DNA of 59,726 nucleotides from Mucilaginibacter sp. (lineage in GTDB: Bacteria; Bacteroidota; Bacteroidia; Sphingobacteriales; Sphingobacteriaceae), in the NCBI GenBank assembly GCA_031292485.1, contig JARLHA010000077.1, positions 1 through 59,726 on the forward strand, in the 5' to 3' direction. A model generated the notes under the pieces. It made no database searches, was not told the origin of the DNA, and saw only the letters and a list, made by a program, of their open reading frames with translations. A program made the position numbers and the translations under genes. Positions 1-9,407 of the stretch are shown piece after piece. Within the stretch, counting starts at the first letter, position 1; each line of letters opens with the position of its first letter.

Positions 1-2052
1 AACTTTGCCGCCGGTTTGAGCGATCACATAAAAAGCGCTGTGCTGTTTTTGTTGAAACAAAGCTTCGTTGGCGGCTACCTTTAAAAAAATACTGTCGGGG
101 CTGCTGTTATTGATGCCCAGGGTAAAACCTGCTTCCTTTGCCTTGGGTAGCTCAACTTCAAAAGCGGTTTCGCCGATGCCTGTTTTTATCCTGGCCTTAT
201 AGGTTTTACCGCTTTGCGGTGTAAAGGCGAATGCCCCCATACCGAGGTGCTGCGTAGCGAAGTCAACGATCACATTACCTTCATTATCCACAATAGTGCC
301 GTTAATGTCCAGCCCCAGGCCGTTTGGTGCTATGGACTTTACCGCAACCTTGCTCCGCAGGCCGGTAACCAGTTCGCCGCCTTCGGGGAAAAACTGCACA
401 TCGGGGTTGGCCTGCACGGTTTGTTTAACGGGTGGCGCTGCTTCGTAGCCGCCGACATGGATCTTCTTATTAAAAAAATATTCGGGACCGGCGTTGCGCA
501 TCCAGTTGGTATAGGCCCGCAGTTGGTAGTCCCCTTGTTTGACGGCACCGGTTAACACCATGTCGCCCCAGGCGGCTCCGGAGGTTAAATGCAGTACCTG
601 CCGTAATGCCACCGAATCTTTAGCATTGATCAACTCCGCATACAAAACCCCGCTTAAAGCGGAAAGCTGGTGCTGCTGCCCTGCAACGGTATAGGCTTTA
701 TACCAGATGGTGTCAAAAACATCGTAATTGCTTTTATCCGTTTGCAGGTAGGCTTTTTCGATAGGGTATTTTGTTGCAAAGTCGTTGAGTTTCCCAGTCA
801 TTGCAGTTAGACCGGTATCTGCTTCAATATTTTTAATCCCATTATATTCGTAGTTTTTTGGCAAAAGATCAGCAACGCGCTTATTGCCCCATACCCCGGA
901 AAACGTAACGCTTTCGGGATTGCTTATCCATCCGTTATCATCAAAAAAAGCATACCGCGAATTAAAAGATATGATAGAGTTTTCTCTATTATAAGGGTCG
1001 TTTACGTTTTGCAGGCGTCCTTCCTTATCAAAGTTTTTGTGTTTGTTATAGCAAATATAAAGCGCATCGCTATCGCAGCCCAATACATAGGTGCCCACCT
1101 TTTCAGTCCTTTGCACAATCTCGTTGCTACGCAAGGGGAATTTGTAAAGCTTTAGCAGCGTTTTGTTGAGGTTTGATCTTTTTATCCAGGCAGCAAGAGA
1201 ATCTTTCCCACTGCCTGATTTCGACCCGGTATAAAGCTTGATCTTTGCCTTAATTAAGCTGTCAGCAGGCCTTGCGGGGTTTGGGTAGACGGCGATTTGC
1301 TGTACTTTAAAACCTTCGTCTTCTAAATGATCAGTCAACAACACGCGAAGAAAATGCGCTGATGAATTTTCATAGGCTTCCTGCCGCGCCTTTAGCCAGT
1401 GTTTTTTTTGAGCAGGTGTGCCCTCCATCTCTTCAAATAAAACAAAGCCTTTATAGGCAAAATCTTTTTCAAAAAACTGTTTATTGGTGACTTTAAAGTT
1501 CGTGATCAGGTAGCTGATATTGTATCCTAAATCATCGTTTTTGATTTTAAGGAAATCAGCTGCCGAGGCTTTGAGTGTGCCTGTAGTATCATTATAATCA
1601 AAGTCCAGCACTTCCGGATTCAGTATTTTGCAATCTTTCGCAAGGTTGGTAGTTCCTAAAAACTCATTTTTAAAAAGCTGTAAATATTTATCACGCAAAG
1701 CGTCGTTAACGGGTTTTATTTTAACCTCATTCAATTGAATTGTTTTTGGATAAATGGTAATTTCGGGTAGTTTAACGTCGGCGTCGGTAATTGTAATCAG
1801 CTGGCTGTGAAACTCAAAGCCCACCATCGAAACAACTAATTCGTAGCTGCCCGGTTTTACATTTTGCAAAAGGAAAGTTCCCTTAACCGATGTTTTATCG
1901 CCATTTGTGGCATTGCTTAAAAAAACGCTTGCATACGGTACAGGTTTGGTGTCGGCCTGGTTTAATACCCTGCCCGAAATGGTATATTGTGCAAAGCCTG
2001 CCACCGGCGCCAGTAATGCAAAAAATAAATAATAGAGAATTTTCACACGCAT
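1..2052 (-). CDS. Secreted carboxypeptidase-regulatory-like domain protein, 3' end beyond the window
   Basis: The reading frame is open from the ATG at 2052 to the window edge (684 codons) with no stop, so the C-terminus is missing. The protein starts with a signal peptide (MRVKILYYLFFALLAPVAGF, then AQ). Residues about 23-105 form a CarboxypepD_reg-like beta-sandwich: YTISGRVLNQADTKPVPYAS, then a GSYELVVSMVGFE segment. Later residues look like macroglobulin MG2-type domains, with YPIEKAYLQTDKSNYDVFDT and an AELINAKDS segment. Proteins of this design are common in Bacteroidota as large exported proteins of unknown role, sometimes annotated as TonB-plug-like or alpha-2-macroglobulin-like; no peptidase motif is visible. 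The family assignment is from fold-like motifs; the role is unknown. It is monocistronic as far as can be seen, with an 800-bp gap upstream. Confidence 0.85.
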   Translation of the reverse strand, partial: MRVKILYYLFFALLAPVAGFAQYTISGRVLNQADTKPVPYASVFLSNATNGDKTSVKGTFLLQNVKPGSYELVVSMVGFEFHSQLITITDADVKLPEITIYPKTIQLNEVKIKPVNDALRDKYLQLFKNEFLGTTNLAKDCKILNPEVLDFDYNDTTGTLKASAADFLKIKNDDLGYNISYLITNFKVTNKQFFEKDFAYKGFVLFEEMEGTPAQKKHWLKARQEAYENSSAHFLRVLLTDHLEDEGFKVQQIAVYPNPARPADSLIKAKIKLYTGSKSGSGKDSLAAWIKRSNLNKTLLKLYKFPLRSNEIVQRTEKVGTYVLGCDSDALYICYNKHKNFDKEGRLQNVNDPYNRENSIISFNSRYAFFDDNGWISNPESVTFSGVWGNKRVADLLPKNYEYNGIKNIEADTGLTAMTGKLNDFATKYPIEKAYLQTDKSNYDVFDTIWYKAYTVAGQQHQLSALSGVLYAELINAKDSVALRQVLHLTSGAAWGDMVLTGAVKQGDYQLRAYTNWMRNAGPEYFFNKKIHVGGYEAAPPVKQTVQANPDVQFFPEGGELVTGLRSKVAVKSIAPNGLGLDINGTIVDNEGNVIVDFATQHLGMGAFAFTPQSGKTYKARIKTGIGETAFEVELPKAKEAGFTLGINNSSPDSIFLKVAANEALFQQKQHSAFYVIAQTGGKV

Positions 2053-2310
2053 AAGGTTGTACGGCTAATTTAATAAATCTTTTTGATGATAAAAGGGTTA
2101 TTAACGGTTATTCATCCGGTAATTATTTTAACACTAAATATTTGCTTAATTTATAGGGCACACGTTAATTAAGTTGCTCGTTGATGTTTGTCTTTTGGTG
2201 CATATGCGGCAATACGGGTGTCATTTATCCGGGCCAAACCCGGATCGGTGCTTTTCATAATCCCCGGCCAGTATTTAGCGTCTTTGAAATAAGTGATTTT
2301 GGTGGAGGTT

Positions 2311-2481
2311 TTATTTTTTTTCGTAAACGCCGCTCAAAACAACATTAGTAAAACGGGACATCCCGTTATTGTCGGAAGTGCAGCTTAAAAGGCCGCAGTT
2401 TTTGCAGCAATCAACGTTAGATTGCCTTTTGCGATGGGTTTATTGCAAAGATTTTTTTACCTGTTCGTTAAATTCACCCAT
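2311..2481 (-). pseudogene. Possible decayed small Cys-rich gene with one in-frame stop
   Basis: On the minus strand a frame begins ATG at 2481 (MGEFNEQVKKSLQ), meets TAA at codon 14 and then continues in the same frame for 42 codons as protein-like sequence containing CCKNCGLLSC and ending FTNVVLSGVYEKK, stop at 2311-2313. Cysteine spacing hints at a metal-binding knuckle. It could be a broken small gene, or chance; no family recognised. Confidence 0.25.
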
Positions 2482-2783
2482 AACCCTATTTTAGAATCGA
2501 ACTCAGGTCATAAAATAATTTATAAACCAACACGGATTTTGTAGCTGCGACTGCGGGTTTTTGAAGTATTTTTGTGACCAGGAAAGCCGGCAGTGGCGTG
2601 GGGCAGGTTAAATTACAAGATTTATAATTGCTTTTTTATCAATTTACCCCAAAAAATACGTAAAAACCCCAATTTTACCCGGCTTTTTTCAATGTTTTTT
2701 TAGCCCTTAAGGTATTCTGCTTTTATAAGTAATTGATATTTAAGTTTTTATATTTTTTGCAGACGGTTTTGTTCACCCTGTTC

Positions 2784-2816
2784 CCAGGTGTTCCCCCTGT
2801 TCAGGGAAACACCTGG
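2784..2816. repeat. Inverted repeat with CCTGTTC/ACCTGG words, related to 44581-44656
   Basis: Left arm CCAGGTGTTCCCC and right arm GGGAAACACCTGG pair with one mismatch around CTGTTCA. The preceding bases (TTCACCCTGTTCCCAGG) extend the same word set. Similar words recur at 44581-44656, so this is probably a dispersed repeat. It lies just downstream of the minus-strand amidohydrolase and could also act in transcript termination. Confidence 0.6.
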
Positions 2817-2852
2817 CAGCGTATTTTTCCTTGTTGCTAATTCCGAAATTAA

Positions 2853-5800
2853 TCAGTCTCCATCCTGTGCTGTAAACAAATAGGTTTCGGTATTGCCGAG
2901 GGGCTGGCTGCTGATCTGGCCGCGGCTTTGCTGCCACCAGAAGGGTTGCCGTACTGTCTCACGGTTACCAATCTCGTTCATTGAGCTGGCATCATACAGC
3001 CTGCCGTTAACCATCACATATTTAATTTTATCACTGTTGCGGATATTGTCGAGCGGGTTATCATCCAAAACCACGAGGTCGGCCAGTTTGCCGAGTTCCA
3101 ATGAGCCGATCTCTTTATCCATACCAAGGTAGGCAGCGCCATTCATGGTAGCGCAGCGCAGGGCCTGCATGGGCGTCATGCCACCCTGTACCAACATCCA
3201 AAGCTCCCAATGTGCACCAAGGCCCTGTAATTGGCCATGCGAACCTAAATTAACCTTCGTGCCGCCATCCGCTATCTGCTTTACGTATTTGGATACCTCG
3301 ATATGGCCGTAGTCGCCGTATTCGCTGGTAGTCCTCCGCCTTGAGCGGGCGTCGATAATGGATTGAGGAGTATAGGTAAGCAGGCGCTCGTTTTTCCAAA
3401 CCTCGGTGCGGTCGTACCAAAAGTTCTCGCCAAACTGGGTACCATAACAAACTATAAGGGTAGGGGTATAGCCGGATTTGCCGGCATTCCACAGCGATTT
3501 CACATCTTTATAAACCGGCCAAACGGGTATATTATGTTCAATACCGGTATGCCCGTCAAGGATCATATTCATATTGGTAAAGAAGGTTGAGCCGCCTTCC
3601 GGAACAACTTCCATCTGCAACTCGCGGGCCGCTTCAATGATCTCCTGGCGCTGCTCCCGCCGGGGCTGGTTGTAGCTCTTTACCGAGAATGCCCCAACGG
3701 CTTTTAGCCTGCGCAGGTTTGAGCGGGCATCGTCAAGGCTGTTAATTACTGCCTTGAAATCGCCGTCGGCGCCGTAAAGTATGGTGCCGGTTGAATACAC
3801 CCTCGGCCCCACCATATTGCCTGCCTTCAGCATTTCTGCCTGGCTAAACACCATTTCCGTATTACTGGAGGGATCGTGCGCAGTAGTAACGCCATAGGCC
3901 AGGTTAGCATAATAGTTCCAGTCCTGTTGAGGCGATATGCCATCAGGGCTGGCGTGTAAATGAGCATGTACGTCCACGATGCCGGGCATAATAGTTTTGC
4001 CGGACAGGTCGTAGATCTTGGCGTCATCCGGGATCATGATGTCCCCGGATTTGCCTATCGAAGTGATCTTGTTCTGGTTAATAAGAATGGTGCCGTTTTC
4101 AATCACCTCGTCGCCGCGCATGGTGATGATGCGCACATTTTTAAGCGCGATCTTTCCATCCGGAACATCGGTTTTTAAGGTAAGGCCAATATCAGTCCCG
4201 GCTGTGTCAATGGGTGGGGTCTTATCTGTGCCCCCCTCAGCAAACGTGAACGCGTTTCGGATGTCCCTTACAAAATATTTAGGGCCCAGGGTCCACATCA
4301 GCTTCTGGCTATCCTTGCTCCAGTGCAGGTAAGTTCCGGCGTCGCGCGTAAGTTTACTTAGCGGTATAGCTTTATTTGTTGCTGATAGGTCTTGCGGGCT
4401 GCCTGTATAAACCATCGGGGTAATGTAGCAATTGAACAGTTCAGTAAATGCCATCCACTTGCCGTCAGGGCTTGGGTTAAACTGGGTAGTATATTTCGAG
4501 GTATACAGCGTTTGCTGGTTGGCGCCGGTAGTATCCATCATTTTAAAGGCTTTTTTATCGCCATCGGAACTTTGGTAATAAAGCTTGCTATCATCTGTTG
4601 AAAACTGCGGGTATATACCATTGTTGATGATCATTTTCGGTTTGCCGCCGTTTGCAGAGACGATGTAAATGCCCGGGTCTTTCCCAAAGGCATACCCCGA
4701 TACTTCATTGCCTTCGCCTTTGCGAAAAACTACTTTATCGCCCTTGTTGTTGAATTTTGGCGTATAATAAAAACCTTTGTCGGTTGTCAGGCGGGTTATC
4801 TGGCAGGTTTGAAGTTCAATTTTGTTTACAGATGCTTTTAGTTCATCCGACCAGTCAATATAAACCAACGATTTGCCATCGGGGCTAAAGGAAGGATCGT
4901 ATTCGAAATCATTGGTATAGGTAATCCTGAAGGGGATGCCATCAGGCAGGCTCTTCAGGTAAATATAGCCGGCAGCATTAAAAGCCACGTATTTCCCGTC
5001 GGGCGAGGTGGTCAGCTGGCGGATCATTTTAACCGGAAATGTTTCCTGAAAAACCTTTTGCTGGTAATGCAGGGCATCGGTTATAGTCTGTTGCGAAGTT
5101 ACTTCAAAAGGTATTTGGACCGTGTTCAGCGTATTGATGTCGATATTCCATATTTTCCCTTTTGCATAAATAATGATGTTATTGTTGTTGGGCAACCATG
5201 CAAAATTTGGATAAACGCCAAAAATAGCCCAGGTTTCCTGCTGGTCGTGGGATAGGTCGTCATAAATTGGCCATTCCTCGCCGGTACTCAAATTATGAAT
5301 GTACAATACCGATTTTAAGCGTATCCGTTTAACAAAGGCCATCAATTTGCCGTCGGGTGATATTTGCGGACGGCAGGCGCCGCCCGGGCCACCGGTTACA
5401 TTTTCAATTGCGCCGGTTTGGCGGTTCAGGCGCTGTATGGCATAAATGCCTTTGTAAGGGTCTTTATTATATTGAAAGTCTGGGCCCGGTGTAACGTCCT
5501 CGCTCCAGTAAACATATTTACCATCCGGCGAAACGATGGGTTCGCCGGCATCCTCCTGGTCGTTTTTGCGTTTGGTTAATTGTATGCCTTCGCCACCGGT
5601 TTTGTGGTATAGCCACATTTCGCCGGCACCAAGGGAACGGGTACCTGTAAAATGCTTCCTGGCAACTAAAAACTGTCCGTCTGGTGTCCATGAAGCATTG
5701 TTCAGCAGCCTGAAATTTTCTTTGGTAACGGCGTGTTTATCGCTGCCATCGCTGTTCATGATCCAGATGTTATCGCCGCCGTCTTTATCGCTGGTATAGG

Positions 5801-6086
5801 ATATTTGCTTACCGTCCGGACTAAAACGCGGCTGAATCTCCCATGCTTTGCCGCCTGCCAGCAAGGTTGTTTTTCCGCCGGTAATAGGCATACTGTAAAT
5901 ATCACCCAAAAGATCGAAGGCAATAGTTTTGCCATCGGGGCTTACATCCAGGTTCATCCAGGTGCCTTCATCAGTAGTTATGGAAACTTTTTTTTGTGTA
6001 CCCGGAGGATTTTCAACGTTCCATTTCTGAGCATGAAGAGAAAAGGAAACAAACAAAAATATAAGAACAGCGTAGATAGATTTCAT
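2853..6086 (-). CDS. Secreted WD40-like beta-propeller/amidohydrolase fusion protein
   Basis: A 1077-residue exported protein with a signal peptide ending at LHAQ. The N-terminal two thirds hold repeated PD40/TolB-type propeller blades, recognisable by SPDGK motifs (LDVSPDGKTIAF, RFSPDGKQISY, ISPDGKLMAF, FSPDGKSLVY). The C-terminal part from about residue 650 is an amidohydrolase: VDVHAHLH with the metal-binding HxH at about 707-709, GVTTAHDPS, an LGSHGQ segment near the end of the barrel, and the closing signature GSLELGKLADLVVLDDNPL. Known relatives are zinc-dependent hydrolases related to imidazolonepropionase and dipeptidases; the natural substrate is generally unknown. The propeller probably helps substrate gating or binding (inference). 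Divergent from recQ across a 192-bp gap. Confidence 0.93.
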   Translation of the reverse strand: MKSIYAVLIFLFVSFSLHAQKWNVENPPGTQKKVSITTDEGTWMNLDVSPDGKTIAFDLLGDIYSMPITGGKTTLLAGGKAWEIQPRFSPDGKQISYTSDKDGGDNIWIMNSDGSDKHAVTKENFRLLNNASWTPDGQFLVARKHFTGTRSLGAGEMWLYHKTGGEGIQLTKRKNDQEDAGEPIVSPDGKYVYWSEDVTPGPDFQYNKDPYKGIYAIQRLNRQTGAIENVTGGPGGACRPQISPDGKLMAFVKRIRLKSVLYIHNLSTGEEWPIYDDLSHDQQETWAIFGVYPNFAWLPNNNNIIIYAKGKIWNIDINTLNTVQIPFEVTSQQTITDALHYQQKVFQETFPVKMIRQLTTSPDGKYVAFNAAGYIYLKSLPDGIPFRITYTNDFEYDPSFSPDGKSLVYIDWSDELKASVNKIELQTCQITRLTTDKGFYYTPKFNNKGDKVVFRKGEGNEVSGYAFGKDPGIYIVSANGGKPKMIINNGIYPQFSTDDSKLYYQSSDGDKKAFKMMDTTGANQQTLYTSKYTTQFNPSPDGKWMAFTELFNCYITPMVYTGSPQDLSATNKAIPLSKLTRDAGTYLHWSKDSQKLMWTLGPKYFVRDIRNAFTFAEGGTDKTPPIDTAGTDIGLTLKTDVPDGKIALKNVRIITMRGDEVIENGTILINQNKITSIGKSGDIMIPDDAKIYDLSGKTIMPGIVDVHAHLHASPDGISPQQDWNYYANLAYGVTTAHDPSSNTEMVFSQAEMLKAGNMVGPRVYSTGTILYGADGDFKAVINSLDDARSNLRRLKAVGAFSVKSYNQPRREQRQEIIEAARELQMEVVPEGGSTFFTNMNMILDGHTGIEHNIPVWPVYKDVKSLWNAGKSGYTPTLIVCYGTQFGENFWYDRTEVWKNERLLTYTPQSIIDARSRRRTTSEYGDYGHIEVSKYVKQIADGGTKVNLGSHGQLQGLGAHWELWMLVQGGMTPMQALRCATMNGAAYLGMDKEIGSLELGKLADLVVLDDNPLDNIRNSDKIKYVMVNGRLYDASSMNEIGNRETVRQPFWWQQSRGQISSQPLGNTETYLFTAQDGD

Positions 6087-6243
6087 ATGATGTTGTTAAC
6101 GGAGCGAAGTTAAAAATAATATAGGACTTAGGGCTTTGGAAGTCGGGAACTGAAATTATCTTTACATTCAAACATCTGTTTTTTTAAATTATTGCCGTAT
6201 AATTGGGAAAATACCACTGCTGAAATCCGAAATCGAAAATCCA

Positions 6244-6262
6244 TGCCTGCGGCAGGCAGGCG
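6244..6262. repeat. GCCTGC/GCAGGC dispersed palindrome
   Basis: The palindrome GCCTGCGGCAGGC sits inside a low-complexity CCGAAAT/CGAAAATCC stretch (6222-6276) just upstream of recQ. The same palindrome type occurs at about 17971-17986, 21127-21145 and 25818-25834, in each case in intergenic repeat DNA. Confidence 0.75.
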
Positions 6263-6278
6263 ACATCCGAAATAAAAT

Positions 6279-8177
6279 ATGACCATCCACCAGATCCTAA
6301 AACACTATTGGAACCACGATACCTTCCGCCCCATGCAGGAAGAAATCATCCAAGCCGTGTTAGCAGGGAAGGATACGCTGGCGCTGTTACCAACCGGAGG
6401 CGGTAAGTCCGTTTGTTTTCAGGTGCCTGCCATGGCTAAAGAGGGGATATGTATAGTTGTTTCGCCTTTAATTGCACTAATGAAAGACCAGGTGGAAAAT
6501 CTGCAGGCCAGAGGTATTGAAGCGGTATCGGTGGTTTCGGGGATGAGCAAGCGCGAGATCGATATCGCGTTGGATAATTGCATTTATAACCCGGTGAAAT
6601 TTTTGTATCTGTCGCCGGAACGTTTGCTTTCTGAGCTTGTGCGCGAACGGATCAAATACATGAAGGTGAACCTGATCGCTGTTGATGAGGCGCATTGTAT
6701 CTCGCATTGGGGGTATGATTTCAGGCCGCCTTACCTTCATATAGCTGATCTGCGTGAATTACACCCCGACGTGCCCGTGATCGCCTTAACGGCCACGGCA
6801 ACCGTGGAGGTAAGGGAAGACATACAGGAAAAGCTATTATTTAAAAACCAGCTTGTTTTTCAAAAAAGTTTTGAACGTAAAAATATCAGCTATGTGGTAC
6901 AAAATGACGAAAACAAGCTTCGGAAATTGCTTGATATTGCCCGCGGTGTAAAAGGCAGCGGCATTGTTTATGTGCGCAGCCGTAAGGAGACGGTTGAAAT
7001 AGCCAAATATTATAATGATAACGGCTTTAAGGCCGACTTTTACCATGCAGGCCTTGAAACCGGCTTGCGCTCGCAAAAGCAGGAAAATTGGAAAAATAAC
7101 CGCAACCGTATCATAGTAGCTACCAATGCCTTTGGGATGGGGATCGATAAGCCCGATGTGCGATTTGTGATCCACAAGGACCCACCCGAAAGCCTGGAGG
7201 CTTATTACCAGGAGGCAGGCCGTGTCGGCCGCGATGAGCATAAGGCTTATGCCGTATTACTTTGTAATGCTGCAGACAGGTATAAACAGGAAAAGATGTT
7301 TGAAATGAATTTTCCCTCTGTTGCCGAAATTAAACAAACCTATCATTACCTGGCCAATTATTACCAGCTGGCTTACCAGGCGGGCGAAGGAATAAGCTTT
7401 GACCTCGACCTGGGCGATTTTTGCAGCCGCTTTAAACTTGAGCCGCTAAAGACTATCAAAGCGCTCAAGTTTTTGGAAATGGATGAATACCTGTCCTTCA
7501 ACGAAAGCGTTTTTTTACCATCACGTTTCCGGTTCGAGGTCGGGAATGAGCAATTGTATAACTTCCAGATCCAAAACCCAGGCTGGGATCCTTTTATTAA
7601 AACGTTACTGCGATCATATGGCGGCTCGTTTGAGAATTACGTCCGCCTGAGGGAATTTGATATTGCGAAGCGGGCCAATATGAATGTACAACAGGTGATC
7701 AGCGGATTAAAGCAATTGCAGGAATTCAAAATTTTAAACTACTTCCCGCAAACGGATATGCCCCAGGTTACCTGGTTAAAACCCAGGCAACAGGCCAATG
7801 CTCTTTATATCAACAAAAAGGCAATCGACGACCGAAAAGCTACCACCCGCAACAAAATGGAAGCTGTATTTGCATATGCTACGCACAAAAAATGCCGCAG
7901 CCAAATGCTGTTGGCTTATTTTGATGAACAGCATGCGGATAAATGCGGGATTTGCGATGTATGCCTGGATGAAAAGCGCCGGCAACACGCTTCAGAAATA
8001 TTTGATGATATTACCAATGAGGTTATACAGGTATTGAGTACCAACCCGCATGATCTGGCTTCGCTGGTTACCTCCACCAATATCGGCACCGAGAAAGAAA
8101 AGATCGAAGCCATCAGGCTGCTGCTGGATGCCGGGAAAATAAAATTCGCCGGAGAAAAGATCATTATTAGTGATTAA
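6279..8177 (+). CDS. recQ: RecQ-family ATP-dependent DNA helicase
   Basis: A 632-residue SF2 helicase that unwinds DNA 3'-5' in recombination and repair. Visible motifs: FRPMQEEII (motif 0), Walker A LLPTGGGKS (residues 37-44), TATATVEVREDI, DEAHCISHWGYDFRP (DEAH at 136-139, followed by the RecQ aromatic-rich loop), and motif VI YYQEAGRVGRDEHK. The RecQ zinc-binding part is at the C-terminal end, with C539 and the CGICDVC cluster (about 556-562). It is followed by a short DUF-like tail; a full HRDC domain is not evident, so this is a short RecQ form. The ATG at 6279 follows directly on a repeat-containing promoter region. No operon partner is visible. Confidence 0.96.
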   Translation: MTIHQILKHYWNHDTFRPMQEEIIQAVLAGKDTLALLPTGGGKSVCFQVPAMAKEGICIVVSPLIALMKDQVENLQARGIEAVSVVSGMSKREIDIALDNCIYNPVKFLYLSPERLLSELVRERIKYMKVNLIAVDEAHCISHWGYDFRPPYLHIADLRELHPDVPVIALTATATVEVREDIQEKLLFKNQLVFQKSFERKNISYVVQNDENKLRKLLDIARGVKGSGIVYVRSRKETVEIAKYYNDNGFKADFYHAGLETGLRSQKQENWKNNRNRIIVATNAFGMGIDKPDVRFVIHKDPPESLEAYYQEAGRVGRDEHKAYAVLLCNAADRYKQEKMFEMNFPSVAEIKQTYHYLANYYQLAYQAGEGISFDLDLGDFCSRFKLEPLKTIKALKFLEMDEYLSFNESVFLPSRFRFEVGNEQLYNFQIQNPGWDPFIKTLLRSYGGSFENYVRLREFDIAKRANMNVQQVISGLKQLQEFKILNYFPQTDMPQVTWLKPRQQANALYINKKAIDDRKATTRNKMEAVFAYATHKKCRSQMLLAYFDEQHADKCGICDVCLDEKRRQHASEIFDDITNEVIQVLSTNPHDLASLVTSTNIGTEKEKIEAIRLLLDAGKIKFAGEKIIISD

Positions 8178-8601
8178 AAAGAGACCCGAAATAGTCTTCT
8201 ATTCAAAAAAATTCGAAAGGCCGCGGCGCTTTTTACGCGCTGAATTTCTGACCATGTTTAGCAATTGCCACTTTTTAAAATTTGGGGCTGAAAAATATAA
8301 TATCTCCCCGATGATTTATTTGCACTTTACATTTTGCGTCCGGTTTTTTAACGGGTGTATTAAGCATGATTTTGTGATTAAACAGAATTATATTCTGTTT
8401 TTGAAAAAATGAAAACTTAGTGTATTTATTACACTATTATGAAGTATTTCACCGATAAAAACCACACCTTTGCCGACGAAAATAAGGCGTTCATCTATTA
8501 AGCACAAATTTAATGTAACGTTTTAAAAATAGTGGCGTCTTATCGTTGTATTTAAAATTAATAAAGCATACAACAATTTGACAATCAAAATAATAAATAT
8601 C
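8178..8601. other. Intergenic region between recQ and the GIN-domain gene
   Basis: No supported gene. A 20-codon frame (MKYFTDKNHTFADENKAFIY, 8439-8501) is protein-like but has no other support. The rest is AT-rich and presumably contains the promoter of the gene at 8602; no clear TTTG/TAnnTTTG pair was found. Confidence 0.5.
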
Positions 8602-9201
8602 ATGAAAAAAACAATCTTATCCATCATTACTCTTTTGACAATAGTATTTGGAATAACAAATTTAACTTATGCCGCACCGGTAAATAGCAATTATGTAACT
8701 ACTTTATCTAACATCAGCGCCATCAATAAAATAGAAGTTCGCGGAAATGTTGAGCTTTATATTTCAAATGCAACAACCGACCAGGTAAAAGTGTATAACA
8801 AATTTTATTCTGAAAGTGCAGTAGTTCAAACCAAAAACGGTGTTTTAAATATCGCATCATACAGCACTGAGAAATTGGTTGTTTGGGTTAGCGCAAATCA
8901 ATTAGGTTCCGTTTCGGTTTACGACAATTCTGAAGTAAAATCGTTCGGCCAAATTTCTAATATTGAATTTAATGTCGACCTGCATGACAATGCAACAGCC
9001 AAATTAAATTTAGACGTGTTCAGCGCAAGCGTATCCGTAAATGATCGTGCTAAAGCCGATCTGAGCGGTTCGGCTAATGAATTTAGCCTGAGCCATAACT
9101 TTGCATCAAGTGTTAATAACGGCAACTTTAAAGCAGATCATTTTACCGAAAATAAAATTAACTTCCCTACCGCTGCAGACGAAGATATGGTAGGTATCTA
9201 A
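8602..9201 (+). CDS. Exported GIN-domain (DUF2807-like) protein
   Basis: A 199-residue protein starting at MKKTILSIITLLTIVFG with a Sec signal peptide ending near TYAAP. An in-frame TTG eight codons upstream is less likely, since the ATG directly begins the signal peptide. The mature part is a repetitive beta-helix-like sequence (NKIEVRGNVELYIS, VKVYNKFY, GVLNIASYSTEKLVVWVSA, SVSVYDNSEVKSFG, NATAKLNLDVFSASVSVNDRAKA), typical of the head-GIN/DUF2807 putative adhesin family. It is a close paralogue of the protein at 18089-18697, sharing for instance NKIEVRGNV.LYIS and EKLVVWV. It is followed by a good rho-independent terminator. The function of the family is not established; a surface or periplasmic structural role is inferred. 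Confidence 0.85.
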   Translation: MKKTILSIITLLTIVFGITNLTYAAPVNSNYVTTLSNISAINKIEVRGNVELYISNATTDQVKVYNKFYSESAVVQTKNGVLNIASYSTEKLVVWVSANQLGSVSVYDNSEVKSFGQISNIEFNVDLHDNATAKLNLDVFSASVSVNDRAKADLSGSANEFSLSHNFASSVNNGNFKADHFTENKINFPTAADEDMVGI

Positions 9202-9236
9202 GTTCAACTTTTGCAAAAGTTCAACATATAATCTGG

Positions 9237-9269
9237 AAAGCCATCTGTTAACCCGGGTGGCTTTTTTTG
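9237..9269 (+). terminator. Rho-independent terminator after the first GIN gene
   Basis: The stem AAAGCCATC/GGTGGCTTT (with one G.T pair) encloses a TGTTAACCC loop and is followed by a run of T, 36 bp after the stop codon of the gene ending at 9201. Confidence 0.8.
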
Positions 9270-9298
9270 TTTGTCATCAAACTGTTTTATAAATATCT

Positions 9299-9387
9299 GA
9301 CATATGTCACTTTTTGATCAAATGACAAAAAACAGATAAATACAATTTTGATCATTATTACATTTGACTATTAAATTCAAATAGTCA
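9299..9387. promoter_or_regulatory. Cluster of palindromes upstream of the START-domain gene
   Basis: Three palindromes lie in the 110 bp before the ATG at 9408: GACATATGTC (9299-9308), TGTCA-CTT-TTTGATCAAA-TGACA (9305-9327) and TGACTATT/AATAGTCA (9365-9372 and 9380-9387). Their density suggests operator sites for a dimeric regulator; no regulator can be named. Confidence 0.4.
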
Positions 9388-9407
9388 GTTTTTAATCATC
9401 AAAGTTT

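Larger units (their letters stand above)
2053..2852. other. 800-bp intergenic region with hairpins and a decayed reading frame
   Basis: No intact gene is visible. It holds a short hairpin (ATCCGGG/CCCGGAT, about 2229-2245), a perfect palindrome AACGGGACATCCCGTT (2352-2367), a possible decayed Cys-rich frame (2311-2481, minus) and an inverted repeat at 2784-2816. The base composition is AT-rich as in neighbouring intergenic DNA. Confidence 0.6.

Noticed and set aside
8170..8412. 80-codon frame overlapping the recQ stop
   Set aside because: No coding character, overlaps recQ and has no homologous look.
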